From Progne subis subis (lineage: Eukaryota > Chordata > Aves > Passeriformes > Hirundinidae): 64,000 bases of DNA. The position numbers were made by a program, and so were the translations under genes. The notes under the pieces were generated by a model. That model saw only the letters and a program-made list of their open reading frames with translations, searched no databases and had not been told where the DNA came from. Positions 44,268 through 55,580 of this stretch are shown here, one piece after another; position 1 is the first letter of the stretch; every line of letters begins with the position of its first letter. Location of the stretch: positions 1-64,000 of the forward strand of contig JAKJHU010000665.1 of NCBI GenBank assembly GCA_022316685.1, written 5' to 3'.

Positions 44268-45574
44268 AGGAAATATTCAGGGTCATCTCAAACATTATTT
44301 AATTAAAGCCCCAGTACTGATGATTTCCATTTTCCTTTGGGGAAACATCCGTTAGCATCCATCAAGAACATCCATTAACAAGAAAAGAAAAATAGATTTT
44401 TCTATCGTCCCACCCAAATCCCCAAAATTAAGAGGAAAAAATTATCCCCCCCACCACAAAAAAAAAAAAGGGCATGATTCACAAGAAATATGAAATAAAC
44501 CAAAAAATATATTCGTAATTAATTTATAACCAACATATAATATTAAAAATATTAATCATAAAACTGGCATAGCTTTGATTATAAAAAAAGGACCAGCGAA
44601 ACCTGAGACTTCCATCCTTGTTTACGGAGGAAGAGGTGAGGGAATAAGTTGATAAAGTACTTTTGCCAATCTTCACAATATTTGATATTTTTCTTGCAGT
44701 TTCAGCTTGGAGGAATTAGTCATTATATGGGGAAATGAGCTCTTTCAAAACAAAACAAAAAACAAACCAATTTTCAACTTTTTTTTTTTTTTTTTAGCTT
44801 TCATGGTGTTCAAAGAAATCCTGAGGAAGTCAACTTTAAAAGAAAAATAAATATCGTCTGTTCAATTAATTTTTAAATCAGAATTTAAGGCCTTTCTCCT
44901 TCTTTTATACCTTTTATTTTTCCCAGCTTTTCTGTGCTTCCTGAGAGGATTAATCAGTTAAAATGGTATTGTTTATTCACACCAATTTAACCAGATTTAT
45001 TCTATTTTAATACAATTGTAGCTATTAATGAAGACAAAATTAAATTTGTTTGGAATGCCATCATCAAAACAGGATCTCAGACATCTATAACAAAAGCATT
45101 AAAAATAAATCTATCAGGAATTAATTAAATTTAATTCCCTTGCTTTCCTTTAGTAGAGCCTTTGTAGAGCCCAAAATGTCTTTGGGACATGGAAACTAAA
45201 AATTCGCTAATTTCCAGGATAGAAAATGGAACTGAGGTTGCCACTCGCTTTATTTTAGGAAGACTGAATGAAAGTAGGATGGTTTCCCCTCACGGAATGC
45301 GCGTTTCCCTGTGTTCCTGATGAACAGGGCCTGGAGCGACGGGCTCTGGGGGAGTTCTCAGCCCCACAGGCAGCTGGGGTGAAATTCCTGCCACAGCCAG
45401 AGAGAAATTGCCACCCCTGAGGGAACCTGTTGGAATGACCCCAGCCAGGAAGCTGGTCCCAGAACTGGAGCGTCCAGCCCAAACTGAGAATATTCCCGCT
45501 CCACCCCATGGAAAGTTCAGAAAAACTGACTGTGGAGTCACTAAAAGCTTTGTGTTCCGTAAGTCAGGGTCAGT
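44268..45574. other. Unique DNA, AT-rich in the middle
   Basis: 1.3 kb, very AT-rich from about 44480 to 45160, with a CCCCCCACCAC patch followed by an A run near 44447-44470 and a T run near 44779-44796. A TTTTTCTTGCAG string at 44688-44699 looks like a splice acceptor but leads only to a short frame. No gene is supported. Confidence 0.5.
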
Positions 45575-45618
45575 CAAAACAAAACAAAACAAAACAAAAC
45601 AAAACAAAACAAAAAAAA
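45575..45618. repeat. (CAAAA)n microsatellite
   Basis: About eight units of CAAAA followed by an A run, placed about 60 bp before a CR1 copy. Confidence 0.93.
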
Positions 45619-45679
45619 TTATGGGGGAAATCTCAACTTCCTCCAGGGCTCCCAAAACAGGAGAGACGTGGAACTGCTG

Positions 45680-46058
45680 GAAGTGGATCCAGGCTGGGAG
45701 AGCTGGGAATATTTCCCTGGAGAGGAGAAGGCTCCAGGGAGAGCTCCGAGCCCCTGGCAGGGCCTGAAGGGGCTCCAGGAGAGCTGCAGAGGGACTGGGG
45801 ACAAGGGCTGGAGGGACAGGACACAGGGAATGGCTCCCACTGCCAGAGGGCAGGGATGGGTGGGAGATTGGGAAGGGATTCCTGGCTGGGATGGAATTCC
45901 CAGAGCAGCTGTGGCTCTCCCTGGATCCCTGGAAATGTCCAAGGCCAGGCTGGAAGGAGTTTGGATCACCCTGGGACAGCGGAGGTGTCCCTGCCCATCC
46001 AAGGGGTGGCACTGGATGATCTTGAAGGCCCCTTCCAACCCCAGCCCTCCTGGGATTA
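45680..46058 (+). mobile_element. CR1 LINE 3' fragment, about 380 bp
   Basis: GAGAGCTGGGAATATTTCCC, GGAGAGGAGAAGGCTCCAGG, GGCCTGAAGGGGCTCCAGGA, GGACTGGGGACAAGGGCTGG, CACTGCCAGAGGGCAGGGAT and AGGCCCCTTCCAACCCCAGC in order, sense plus. The longest sense-oriented CR1 here. It accounts for the 183-, 194-, 226- and 240-codon frames on both strands, which are therefore not genes. Confidence 0.95.
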
Positions 46059-47404
46059 TCCTGGCATTCCCCTCACATCCATCGCCTGCTCCCTTTTCCC
46101 GACGCCTCGCCCACTTCACACCCCTCGGAAGAAACCCGCGCCAACCCCAGGGATTGAGGAGGGTTCTCAGATCACCACGTTTCTCTAATCCCAGCCTCGG
46201 CATTGTCTGCAGACAGTAGGAGAAGTGGAACGAGGCCTGGAGAGCCGGGAATCACGGACACCTGGTGCTGGATGGAGGGCAGGAACCAGCCGCGCTCGTT
46301 AGTCCTTTAAATTAGCCAAGCGCTGCCAAGGTAACGGCTCTCCCCACAACATCGTTGTCTTGACTAAACAACTTTCCCTAAGCTCCGTTGAAATAATCTG
46401 TTTTTTCACCTGCGGGAGTGAAACATTCGAGCCGGCGTTCCAAGTTAAGGATCTGGTTAAGGCCATAAAAAATTCTGTGGTAACCTATATATTATTTTTA
46501 TGCATACGCTTAACGCGGTGTGTTTTACGAACGTGCTAAAGCGCAATAAATCACCTAAAATGTGGTGTAAAAACACTTCGGGCTCTTAGCAGAGTATCGG
46601 GTGCTCGCGCTCACTCCGCGTAGCCATGGGTTCGTGCAGACGCGGGAGGGTAGGGACATGTCTTCTCCTGGGAATGGCGGAAAGTTGGGATTACGACTTC
46701 TCCTCTGCGTGGGAGGTCGGGAGAGCAGTCCCCGGCTCTGTGATGGATTAGCAGCCGAAATGAAGTCAGAGTAGGTGGAAGAACGGCGCAGCTCCAGCCA
46801 TTGCTGGGTGTAATCCCAGCAACTGGAGTTTCACAGGAATTACGTTGCAGGAGAGAGGAGTTCTGTCTCTTCTGGTGCATAAACACGCTGAAATTCCTGC
46901 TTTTGCAGAAGCCCAGCATGAGAAGGAAAATTGAACCCCTCGGCTGGCTCTGGGTCCAGAGTGGATGAGCCCTGGATTAACCTGCTGTTCCCAACTCCCT
47001 TGGATTTGTGGATCTGGGATTAGAGCAGCATTCCACACCATGCCCTTCATTTTTTTTCAACTCCAGCAAGTGTGGCCCAAGTTTAGATGCTCTAAGTCAG
47101 GCTGGAAAAGGACCCAAAAAAGCTTTTCAAGTAAAGGTATTGGAAAAATTTGGAGATGAAGGTGCTTCAGAATTTTTCATATCCTGTTCACGCAAGTCAT
47201 GTTGGAAAGACTGGCACAAAAGAGATTTCCCTCTTTCACTTAATTATTTTCATTAAATGCAGTCATTTTTTCTTATAACACTTACAAAAATGGTAGAAAT
47301 TAGTTAAAAAGAGGGACTTGTCACAGGAATTTGGGCAAAGATTTGATATCCTGCTCCAATGACCATCAGCAAAGGACACTGTGGGAATCTGGGAATGTTG
47401 GGGT
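46059..47404. other. Unique DNA with a CpG-bearing stretch
   Basis: 1.35 kb without recognised repeats. The part 46300-46640 is unusual: AT-leaning but with many CpGs (TTCGAGCCGGCGTTCC, ACGCTTAACGCGG, ACGAACGTGC, GCTCGCGCTC), a pattern more often seen in conserved non-coding elements than in decayed repeats. Frames up to 102 codons show no domain. Confidence 0.5.
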
Positions 47405-47478
47405 TGTCCTGAGCAGAGACAGAATTGGATTCAGTGATCCTTGAGCCTCCCCTCTTATTCAGGATATTCCATGATTCA
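47405..47478 (+). mobile_element. CR1 LINE 3' end
   Basis: CAGAATTGGATTCAGTGATC, CTTGAGCCTCCCC and CAGGATATTCCATGATTCAA. Same subtype as 43212-43278, more diverged, sense plus. Confidence 0.82.
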
Positions 47479-48949
47479 ACATCCTAAAGATCTAAATGTG
47501 TAAAAAATCAGGTGGATTTAAAAAAAAAAAAAAAAGAAATTAAATAAAATAAATAAATAAAAAATTGGTGCTCTGAGCAGAGAAGTGATAAAGAAGTGAG
47601 TGTTTAATTTAACATTTTTACTGCTTTTTTGTCTGGCTGGCATCAGGGAGCTCTTCCTGAGGGAGCTGCTGGTGATTTCAGTTGTCCAGGAACTCCCAAC
47701 CCCTACACCCTGGAGTCTGGGATAAGGCAGCTCCAAGAGAAGCATCAGATGGGTGAGGTGGCAGGAGAGCTGGAAGCTGGAAATATCCCAAAAAGTTTCA
47801 TATCCTGCCAGTGCTCCACCAAAACCAACACTTTTTCCCCAGAGCACTTCACTCTCATCGAGGTGAGGAGGTGTTTTCCAATGGAAAAAGTATTCCAAGT
47901 GACCAGATCTTACAAAAGGTCAGCTCAGGCACCAGTGAAAATAATTTGGGTTCTTTGAAAGTGGACATCCACAGGGACCAGGTAATTTTTTATTTTGTTT
48001 TTACAGATGATTTGTTTGTTTTTACTTGAGGGAACGCCTGTTGACTTTGGCTGAGCTCAGGTTTCAGCCCTGAGAACTGTCAGAAAATTCCAGATCCTGG
48101 AGTTAAATGTGCTGGGAAAATGGCTCTGGAGAAACGGGATGGATAATTATGGAGTGGGAGATCTTCTTTGTGGTTAGAAGTGAGAGAAAAAAAGAAGTAG
48201 AGGAGAAGACAGTGGCATAAAAGGTCTGAAGAGCAAAGCCTGCTCCTTTGTTTTAGCTGAAATCCATGGGATTCAGTATCCCGATAGCGCGACCTCTCAT
48301 GGACCAATTTAGAATCTGCCTCGATTTCCCGAAAACCAAAAAATCCCATAGATTCCCAAACCCACAGGAGAGGGAATGGCAGGAGTGTGCAATATCAGAT
48401 GAGGCTTGTTGGTATCCAGGGATAAGCCCAGGTCCTGGCTGTGCCTGGAACGTTTGGGAAGCCTGCTGTCCTCGTGGAATTCATGGAATCACCGGCCCGG
48501 TGGGGGGATCCACGCAATGACTTGGAGTTCTTCTCTCCCTGCCGGCAAAACAGGCACCAGAGGGCTTCCAAAACATGGGAGGGGAAAGGAATAAAAATGG
48601 AGGGGGGAAAAGGAAAAACAGGGAAGTACAGGACAAGGCAGCAGTGCCATGATCAGACTCCAGGCTGGGTTTGGGACACGGCTCGGTGATGGATTCATGA
48701 TCCATGACCAGGACACAGAGGGACAGGAGCGTGTGAGAGCTGTGGGATGTTGTGTGGGTGAAGAGGAGGAAACACCACTATCCCCAGGTTTTGTTGGTTT
48801 TTTTTTTTTTTAATTTTTCTGCCCTTCTCACCAAACTTTCAGCACGTCAATCCCAAATTTCACTCCTGGAAAAAAACCGGGAGACGCTGGTGGGAAAATT
48901 TTGGTGGGTTGCTGACAGCCCTTAGGGTATTTCCAGGTTAACCATCCTA
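47479..48949. other. Unique DNA, no recognisable gene
   Basis: 1.5 kb. An A run of 16 and TAAAATAAA words lie at 47519-47560; a T run lies at 48799-48813. Frames up to 126 codons without domains. Confidence 0.5.
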
Positions 48950-49112
48950 GAAACACGGAATATCCTGAGTTGGAAGGGATCCATCAGGACCACCAATCCA
49001 ACAGTCCCACCCTGGGCATCCCTGGGGTGTTGTCCAAATGCTCCTGGAACTCTGGCAGTGTTGGGAATGTGCCATTCCCTGGGGAGCCTGGGCAGTGCCC
49101 AGCACCTTCTGT
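48950..49112 (-). mobile_element. CR1 LINE 3' fragment
   Basis: AGAAACACGGAATATCCTGA, GTTGGAAGGGATCCATCAGG, AACAGTCCCACCCTGGGCAT and CATTCCCTGGGGAGCCTGGG, sense minus. It is the subtype whose 3' end reads 'atatcctgagttggaagggacccacaag', the same as 43212 and 47405 but longer. Confidence 0.9.
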
Positions 49113-49405
49113 GTGGTAGTTCTGGCTTCTTTTTTTTCTCCTTGCCAAGGTCAGGATGAATAATACATGGGAAACGTAGAGTTCGGACTTGGATGTTTAT
49201 TGTTTCTTATGTATTTACAGACTCACGAGCCGTGAGCTCTAAATAAGTTAGAGAAATGAGGTAAAATGGAGCACCTCTAACTCTTCCCAGGGTTATTAAA
49301 GTGCTAATTACCCCATAACGAGGTGACATCTATAATATTTATACTTTTTGACCCAATAACGACCACCCAAGGACCTTCTTCACCTAATTAGGATAAAACA
49401 CCCAA
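49113..49405. other. Unique spacer
   Basis: About 290 bp, AT-rich. No feature seen. Confidence 0.5.
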
Positions 49406-49829
49406 AAGCAAGAGGAAGAAGGAAGAAGGTGAAGAAGAAGGAAGAAAAAGAAGAAGGAAGAAGAAGAAGAAGGAAGAAGAAGGTGAAGAAGAAGGAAGAA
49501 AAAGAAGGAAGAAGGAAGAAGGAAGAAGAAGAAGAAGAAGAAGAAGAAGAAGAAGAAGAAGAAGAAGAAGAAGAAGAAGAAGAAGGAAGAAGAAGGTGAA
49601 GAAGGAAGAAGAAAATGAAGAAGAAGGAAGAAGAAGGTGAAGAAGAAGAAGGAAGAAGAAGGTGAAGAAGGAAGAACAAGAAGGAAGAAGAAGGTGAAGA
49701 ATAAGGAAGAAGAAGGTGAAGAAGAAGGAAGAAGAAGGTGAAGAAGGAAGAAGAAGAAGGAAGAAGAAGGTGAAGAAGAAGGAAGAAGAAGGTGAAGAAG
49801 AAGGAAGAAGAAGGTGAAGAAGAAGGACT
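49406..49829. repeat. GAA-based purine tract with GGTGAAGAAGAAGGA higher-order unit
   Basis: About 420 bp of AAG, GGA and GGT triplets. A pure AAG run of about 18 units lies near 49526-49584. On the right a higher-order unit of about 21-24 bp (GGTGAAGAAGAAGGAAGAA) recurs. Interruptions keep the triplet phase, so minus frames of 154 and 160 codons stay open as serine/phenylalanine/leucine runs. This does not indicate a gene. Confidence 0.96.
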
Positions 49830-49923
49830 CAAGACAATGTCCAAAGTCCCCCGTCTTAACTCGCATTTATTACCATATAATAAAACCCCAAAATCTAAAT
49901 TTCCAGAATTCCAACACCTCTGA

Positions 49924-50075
49924 ATGAGGAACCTTTTCCTAAATCCAACCTAACCCTCCCCTGACAGGGATGATGGTTCCACCACTTCCCTGACACGCTG
50001 TTCCAATACCTTCAGTGGAAATTTTTTTTTTCCCCCCTAATATCCAATCTAAATCTCCCCTGGTGCAACTTTTTC
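49924..50075 (-). mobile_element. Composite CR1 LINE fragment
   Basis: CCTTTTCCTAAATCCAACCT with AACCCTCCCCTG comes first, then GGGATGATGGTTCCACCACT, GCTGTTCCAATACCTTCAGT, a T run, and CCTAATATCCAATCTAAATC with CTCCCCTGGTGCAACTT. The 'cctaatatccaatctaaacctcccctg' block is therefore present twice. This is a local duplication or two nested insertions, both sense minus. Confidence 0.82.
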
Positions 50076-50547
50076 TCTTCTCCTATTCCTCGTTCTGTGG
50101 TCCAGAAGTGGTCAGAAGGATCTCCTACCCTCAAATTGAAATAAAAATAGGTAACTATTTCAATAAATCTATATTTGAAAGTCATCAAATAGTGTCCCAA
50201 AGGGTTTTTGGCAGCTCAGTCGAAGTGTTTTGGAAAACAAGATTCATTTGAACAGACAAGTTTAAAAAATGCAGCTCACTTGGATTCCCACTTCCGAATT
50301 TGGGATATTTTCCTTTTGGTTCTGCTGCAAATATTTCAAGAAGAAAGTCGAGCATTTTCTTAGTTTCTTCCTCACAGTCCCAATTATTAAAATGGGATTA
50401 AAATATTGATTTATCACAGCCCAGAGAGGGATAAGACTCCAGTGTTTTTATGTAAATCGGATCAAGGCTCCCTTTTTATCTCTGCTGCCAAGAGCTGGAA
50501 GAGTCCCTTCCCATGGCTGCTGAGTTGGGAATGTCTGCCAAAAGCAC
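50076..50547. other. Unique spacer, no recognisable gene
   Basis: About 470 bp of AT-rich DNA. Frames up to 80 codons. Confidence 0.5.
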
Positions 50548-50798
50548 GGAGATTCCCAAACTACTACTGTCTTCCAGTGATCCATGAAAAAAGCAGCTTC
50601 CAAATGCTTCCTCTAGGCAGACAAAAATATCAAACGGCTCGGAATTAGGAATGGCTTGAGGAAATTTAGTGATCTGCTACCCCAAAACCTCTCCCTAGAC
50701 CTAAAGTCAGCGACATCAAAGCTTGGACTGGCCTCAAGGCTTAAATTTCCAATTATTTTTAAGTCCCACAGCTTTAGTTTTCTAAGTTTGGAGGGGTT
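50548..50798. repeat. Interspersed repeat, copy A of an inverted pair
   Basis: About 251 bp whose reverse complement recurs at 56559-56809 at roughly 92% identity by eye (about 21 differences). Shared words include AACTACTACTG/AACTACTGCTG, GCTTCCAAATGCTTCCTCTA and CTTGGACTGGCCTCAAGG. The minus strand here and the plus strand of copy B share a frame open for about 60 codons that ends at the same stop (residues FDV.DFRSRE and FWGSRSLNFL are kept). I do not recognise the family. A decayed LTR or other retroelement part is possible. Confidence 0.93.
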
Positions 50799-51727
50799 TT
50801 TTATGTCTTTCTTTTCCCACCTAAAGTGCCCCACAATGTGAATTATGTTGTGACCTGGAGCAGCAGAACAAATCTGAGCGCATATTTCAGACAACCTGCA
50901 AGTGGTAACAACTTTTCATCACTTGCCCCTTTTTCCCGCTGGGAGTGGGAAAATTGTAGCCCACTGGATTTTGTACTGCTTTCCCTATGGAGCAGCTGGT
51001 TTGGATCTGGAAGTTGTGTGGCTGCACTTGGGTTGGTGCTGAGCCTGAGTCGTTTTGTCCCCCTGAGCTGTGCCATTGTTGAGCCATAAATTTTCCTGCT
51101 GGAAGAATTGCACCTGAGTGTTTTAGGGAGGAGGAAGGAGGGGAGAGGAATGGACAGCAGAGAGAAGGGAAAGGAAAAAGAAAAACAATATCTCTGACAC
51201 TTTCTTATTTTCCAGTATATTAACATTTTTATTTCTTCCTTTTTTTTTCCCCCCCTGTTTAATGTTGAAAATAGAGGAAAAACAATTTTTACTTTTGCCA
51301 GCCCATGAAAATCCAACGCCGACACAGTGGTGGTTAATCTGAACAATCTCACTTTTCCATTTCAATTGCTTCCCAGTGTGTCTCCAAGTGAGATGGGGGA
51401 GGGAAAGATCCTTCCAGCGGGAAGGCCCTGTCCAAGGTTCTAGTCCAGCTTCCCTGATATCTTCACCCAGGTCCCTAATTTATGCTGAAGCCTCCTCAGG
51501 GACAGCTCCTGACCGTAATTATACAGTCAGACATTGCTGCCCACCTGCATGGAAAGAGGGAGGAGCAAGGAGATGTGTTGGAACCCTGGGCACTGAGAAT
51601 TCCAGACTTTTCCGTGCTGCCAGGCTCTGACCCCCTGGCAAACCCTGCACTGACCTGAGGCCGTGGAACAGCTCCCAAAATGGAGTGACAGCGCTGGGAC
51701 TGTGGGTGTGGGGTTCAGTAGAAGTGT
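50799..51727. other. Unique DNA, no recognisable gene
   Basis: About 930 bp. A G/A-rich patch at 51123-51190 and a T run at 51240-51257. The minus frame 50843-51352 (169 codons) has no domain. Confidence 0.5.
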
Positions 51728-52115
51728 GTGACAGCACAGGGTGCAGAGCTCAGAGCTGGAGGGTTCGGAATGCAGCAATAGAGATAAAGCAGGATGCAGG
51801 ATTTAGGGCAGAGGCTGAGTCCTTCTTTTTCACCTCCTCCTCCACGGCTCTGGCTGGGATTTTGGAACTGGGCAGAAAAATCCACACTGCGGGCCAGGGG
51901 TGGTTGGACATTGGGTTAAAAGTGAAAATAATTCAGGTGTCATCTCGTAATTGGACAGTTTGTGCTTCAAAGACCTTGTGAAGAGTCAGAAACAGAGCCA
52001 TTTTCACTTTGTTAGCCAGAACTCACAGCTCGTGAGACTGTGACAGAGATAAGAATTAATAAACATCTGAGTCCAAATAAGAACTGGACCTTTCAAGCAT
52101 TTAATCCCAGCTCTA
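51728..52115 (+). mobile_element. Probable ERV LTR fragment
   Basis: GTCATCTCGTAATTGGACAG, TTTGTTAGCCAGAACTCACA, GACTGTGACAGAGATAAGAA and TTAATAAACATCTGAGTCC resemble the 3' part of a widespread avian LTR, with AATAAA at about 52057 acting as a polyadenylation signal. The call depends on memory of that family. The left boundary is a guess, the right end may be CTCTAACA at about 52120, and no target duplication was found. Confidence 0.4.
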
Positions 52116-53111
52116 ACAACAAAAAAGAAGATAAAAACCCCACAAAGTTGGAGGCAGGTTTGAGTGGATTTTTCCCTGTGTTTCCAAGCAGCGTCTTCGG
52201 GGTTGTCTGAATCCACGGGAGATCCGCAGGGAGCAGCATTTTGTTCTGAAAAGCGGGAAGTTCCATTTCTGTGGCTTCACTGGGGCTTTCCACCGGTGTT
52301 TGGTGGCTTCCAAAGGATCCTGGGTGGGACCACACCCTGCCAAAAGGACACATGAAGTATTATTTGTTGCTAATTGGTCTTTCTGCTCAATGGATTAAAG
52401 CTGCGTAATTAACACAAGCTTCAGGAGAACGGCCATTTACGGGAGAATTAAGATTCCCAAGATTTTTAGGGCATTTCATTTCCCAGCTCCTCTCAAAGCC
52501 CAGATTTAACACACAACAGGCATAGCCAAGTTCCAGAACTTTCCCTGCCTTGTGCTGGTTTTTCCGGGCAATTTATGAGGAGAAGAAGCAAAAAATCATG
52601 ATTTTTATCAGCATCATTATTTTTATTACTCCCGGGAGTGCCAGGTGTTGCTGGGAAAAACAGATTTCATTGGTGGCAACAACCACAACCAACTTTCCTT
52701 TCCATAGCCCGAGGAGAACCAAACTTGGCACAGCCCGTGGACAACTTCTCCAGGACAATTTTGCTGCTTGAAGCAACACCTTGCTTTGTGTATTCCCTGA
52801 GCCAGCCTGGAATTTAATCCGCGTTTCTTTGGAAGTGAGTCACACCAGGCTGTTGATCTGAGCATTCATTAATGAGGGATATTTCATGGAAGGAGAAGGA
52901 AATCTCGGTGGTTTGTAGCTTGTCTTCAAAAATGGGTTTTATTGTCCAAATACATAACCCGAATATATTTGTAAAATAATTAATCTGTGCTGATGAACTG
53001 AACAACACCCACAGTGCTGGAATTTATTGAGTGGCTGGAACAGCCTGAAATGGGAAATTAGGAGTTGAAGTATCCTCCCAGTTTAGAGATGATTCGAGCA
53101 TTCCTGGTACC
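52116..53111. other. Unique DNA, no recognisable gene
   Basis: 1 kb with frames no longer than 86 codons and no recognised repeat. Confidence 0.5.
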
Positions 53112-53258
53112 ACAGGTTGTCCAGGGAGGCTGTGGAATTCCCAGGACAGGGCTTGGAGCAGCCTGGGATAGCGGGAGGTGTCCCTGCCCACGGCAGGGGG
53201 TGGCACTGGATGACCTTGAAGGTCCTTTCCATCCCAAACCGTTCTGGGGTTCCTCACA
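53112..53258 (+). mobile_element. CR1 LINE 3' end with internal deletion
   Basis: CACAGGTTGTCCAGGGAGGC, TGTGGAATTCCCAGGACAGG, GCTTGGAGCAGCCTGGGATA, GCACTGGATGACCTTGAAGG and CCATCCCAAACCGTTCTGGG, sense plus. Compared with 28373-28524 it lacks about 30 bp between GTGGAATTCCC and GGACAGGGCTTGG. Confidence 0.92.
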
Positions 53259-53442
53259 CACAGAGACAAGGACAGAGAGGATGAGGGGTTTCCGTATCTA
53301 TGTCTCGCACAAGTTTAGGTGATGGATCCAAACCTTTCCCCAGATCAATCAGCTGTAAAAAGAAAAGCAGGGAAGGATCAGAGGCAAGGAAACATGGAAT
53401 AAGTCTGGTCTGACCCTGGATCCGTATATCTTGAGCTCATTT
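53259..53442. other. Spacer
   Basis: Short unique DNA between CR1 and the solo LTR. Confidence 0.5.
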
Positions 53443-53447
53443 GTTCC
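53443..53447. repeat. Target-site duplication, left copy (GTTCC)
   Basis: GTTCC at 53443-53447 matches 54008-54012. The match can be extended by one C, so 5 or 6 bp are both possible. Confidence 0.7.
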
Positions 53448-54007
53448 CGGTGTGCTGGCTTGAAGGCAAAACCAGTGAGAGACTCCAAGTCAGAAAAAAA
53501 CAATTTAATATGAGAGGAGAAAAAAAGGTAAAATAAAATAAAACACACGTAATGGTGCAAAAGATCACTGACAGAGTCAGAATACAACCTGAAACCGTGG
53601 TGGTAGCAGTCCAGATGAAGTGGTCTTGTTGAAGCAGTGATCCCATAGAAAGGTCTGGTGGCTCTTGTCCTCTGGGAATCCAGTGGGTGAGGCTGCCTGT
53701 GCTGTCCCAAATCCCAGATTCTATCCAGGTGGGAATGCTTGGCTCCTCCCCCTGGGCACAGCATCTCACAATGGGCTGATATCATTTATCAGTCTTGCAA
53801 TGGGGCCTTGATTGCCCATTTAGCAGAGATAGCTCCTGGAGGGAGTTATCTATGAGTCATGCAGCAGGGCATTGATGGGCCATTAACAGAAGATAGTCTG
53901 GAGGCAGGGGGCAAGGGAAACACTGCCCAACCTAGCTTCAACAGCTCATGTAGATGGTGAGAGAATACATACTTTGGGCACATCTTACATTGTAACCTAG
54001 GACACCA
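53448..54007 (-). mobile_element. Solo LTR, about 560 bp (ERVL-like or related)
   Basis: On the minus strand it starts TGGTGTCCTAGGTTACAATG and ends CCAGCACACCG. TGGTGT and ACACC(A) form an imperfect terminal inverted repeat, with the final CA changed to CG. GTTCC flanks it on both sides. A polyadenylation-like ATTAAA (TTTAAT at 53504-53509 on the plus strand) precedes a short CT-rich end (GAGTCTCTCACTGG on the minus strand). No internal viral sequence flanks it. The 135- and 110-codon minus frames across it are not genes. The 5-bp duplication favours a class III element, but a 6-bp reading would favour class II. Confidence 0.82.
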
Positions 54008-54012
54008 GTTCC
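54008..54012. repeat. Target-site duplication, right copy (GTTCC)
   Basis: Pairs with 53443-53447. Confidence 0.7.
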
Positions 54013-55481
54013 CACATTTTCTATTTTTTTACACATTTTTCCTTGGCCTTTTCTTCCTTGATGTTCCTTTTCTTCTGCTCTTAAGACGTTGGTGGCTTCA
54101 GGCTGTCCCCAAGTCTTCTCTTTTTTCCCTTGGCCAGAGCTCGAATCCCGGATGAAATTCCCTGAGCACTCCATGACCTCGCCATGAGCAGGAACAGCTT
54201 TGGGGCTGGATTTGCACAGGAAAACCTTTCTAGTGCCTGGGGGCATTTAGGGGAAGGGCCAAAGCTTTCCTAGAGTTTCCTCTTTTATTTCATATCTCGG
54301 GGTATTCTGATCCAGGCAGGGAATGAGTGGGAGACTTTTGAATCTCGGTTCATCTTTGGGAGTCATCTTCCCAAAATCATCTCCCTTGTGCCACAGCGTG
54401 AGAAGGAGAAAATTCCCATTTTACAGAGTGGTGTTTTAAGATTTTGGCTTTTAGGGTTTGAGGGAAATGAGCAGAGATCTGTGAAGTATAATTTTATAGT
54501 AATTTTAAATCATTTAAGTTAATAATTATAATAATTAATGCTTTTACTATTAAATTAATAAGCATTAAATTAGCACACAACATAATAATATTTAACATAT
54601 TAAATAATAATTATTATTACTTAAATATTACTAAAATAACTTCATGTCTATAACAATTCAAAAACTTATTCAATAATTTTTACAAAATATTCATATAATT
54701 TTTTGTTGTTGTAGTTTAAAAACAAAAGTTATTTAAGTTTCAAATCTTCCCTGTGTCCATCTCTACCAAATGGCAGTGGGTTGCTGCTTTTCCCCAGCTG
54801 AACATCCACAGACAGGTTTTTGGTTGGTTTTTTTTTTTTCTTTCAGATTTCACTTTTATTTTCTTTTAGTATAAATTGAGTGGGTCTGGATTAAAAGTCA
54901 AAAGAAATGAAACCCTTTCTTTTGGGAAAGCCTTCTCCGGAGGCAGGATTGAACACCGCATTTTTTGTCTCCCTGATTATTTGCTCCAGAGGAAAATCAG
55001 CGGGAGGTGCTGTTAAATGGTTCAGGGATGGCTCCAGGAAAAAAAATCACGCTCCCCAAATCCCTGGAGGCAGCATCTCCAGGGGTCAGGAGCTCCCAGG
55101 TATTTTTAAAGCCTCCTCAATCCTGAACCACCCCCCCAAGAGTCAAACCCAACAGAATGTCTGGCCATAATGACAGATATATTAATTAAACACATTACCC
55201 ACCAGGAAAGGGAGAGTGATCCCACGGTTCACGGATTTCGTGGAAAGTCAGATGATGTCAGGCTTCTGAAGAAGTTGCCCGTGAAGAAGTGCAGACAAGC
55301 CAAACTCTGTTCTTCCCCAGCAGAAGGGTGGTTTGAAAACACGGGATGTCAGATTGTTGTGATTCCAGGTTTTTTCCAGGCTCCGTCTGCCCATCCTGGT
55401 TCCCTGGCTCTGCTCCCCAGCGCAAGGAATGAAGCAGGACCTGCAGCGTGGATGTGGATTAGCCTGAGGGAAATTCCACAG
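54013..55481. other. Unique DNA, AT-rich in part
   Basis: 1.47 kb. The part 54480-54720 is nearly all A and T (AATAATTATTATTAC-type). A T run lies at about 54828-54840. A plus frame of 142 codons (55170-55598) runs into CR1 and lacks a domain. Confidence 0.5.
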
Positions 55482-55580
55482 GGGACCTGGAGCGGTGGGA
55501 GGCGTCCCGGCACGGGGCAGGGACAGGAACTGGCTGACCTTGAGGGTCCCTTCCAACCCAAACCATTCCATGATTCCATG
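55482..55580 (+). mobile_element. CR1 LINE 3' end with terminal octamers
   Basis: GGGACCTGGAGCGGTGGGAG, GCGTCCCGGCACGGGGCAGG, GACCTTGAGGGTCCCTTCCA and ACCCAAACCATTCCATGATT followed by CCATG. The ATTCCATG octamer is present twice, marking a preserved 3' terminus, sense plus. Confidence 0.93.

Noticed and set aside
44688..44740. Splice-acceptor-like TTTTTCTTGCAG followed by an open stretch
   Set aside because: The frame closes after about 12 codons and no matching donor or coding exon is recognisable.
45290..46219. Frames of 183-240 codons on both strands
   Set aside because: They mainly cover the 3' region of a CR1 copy, which is non-coding in CR1.
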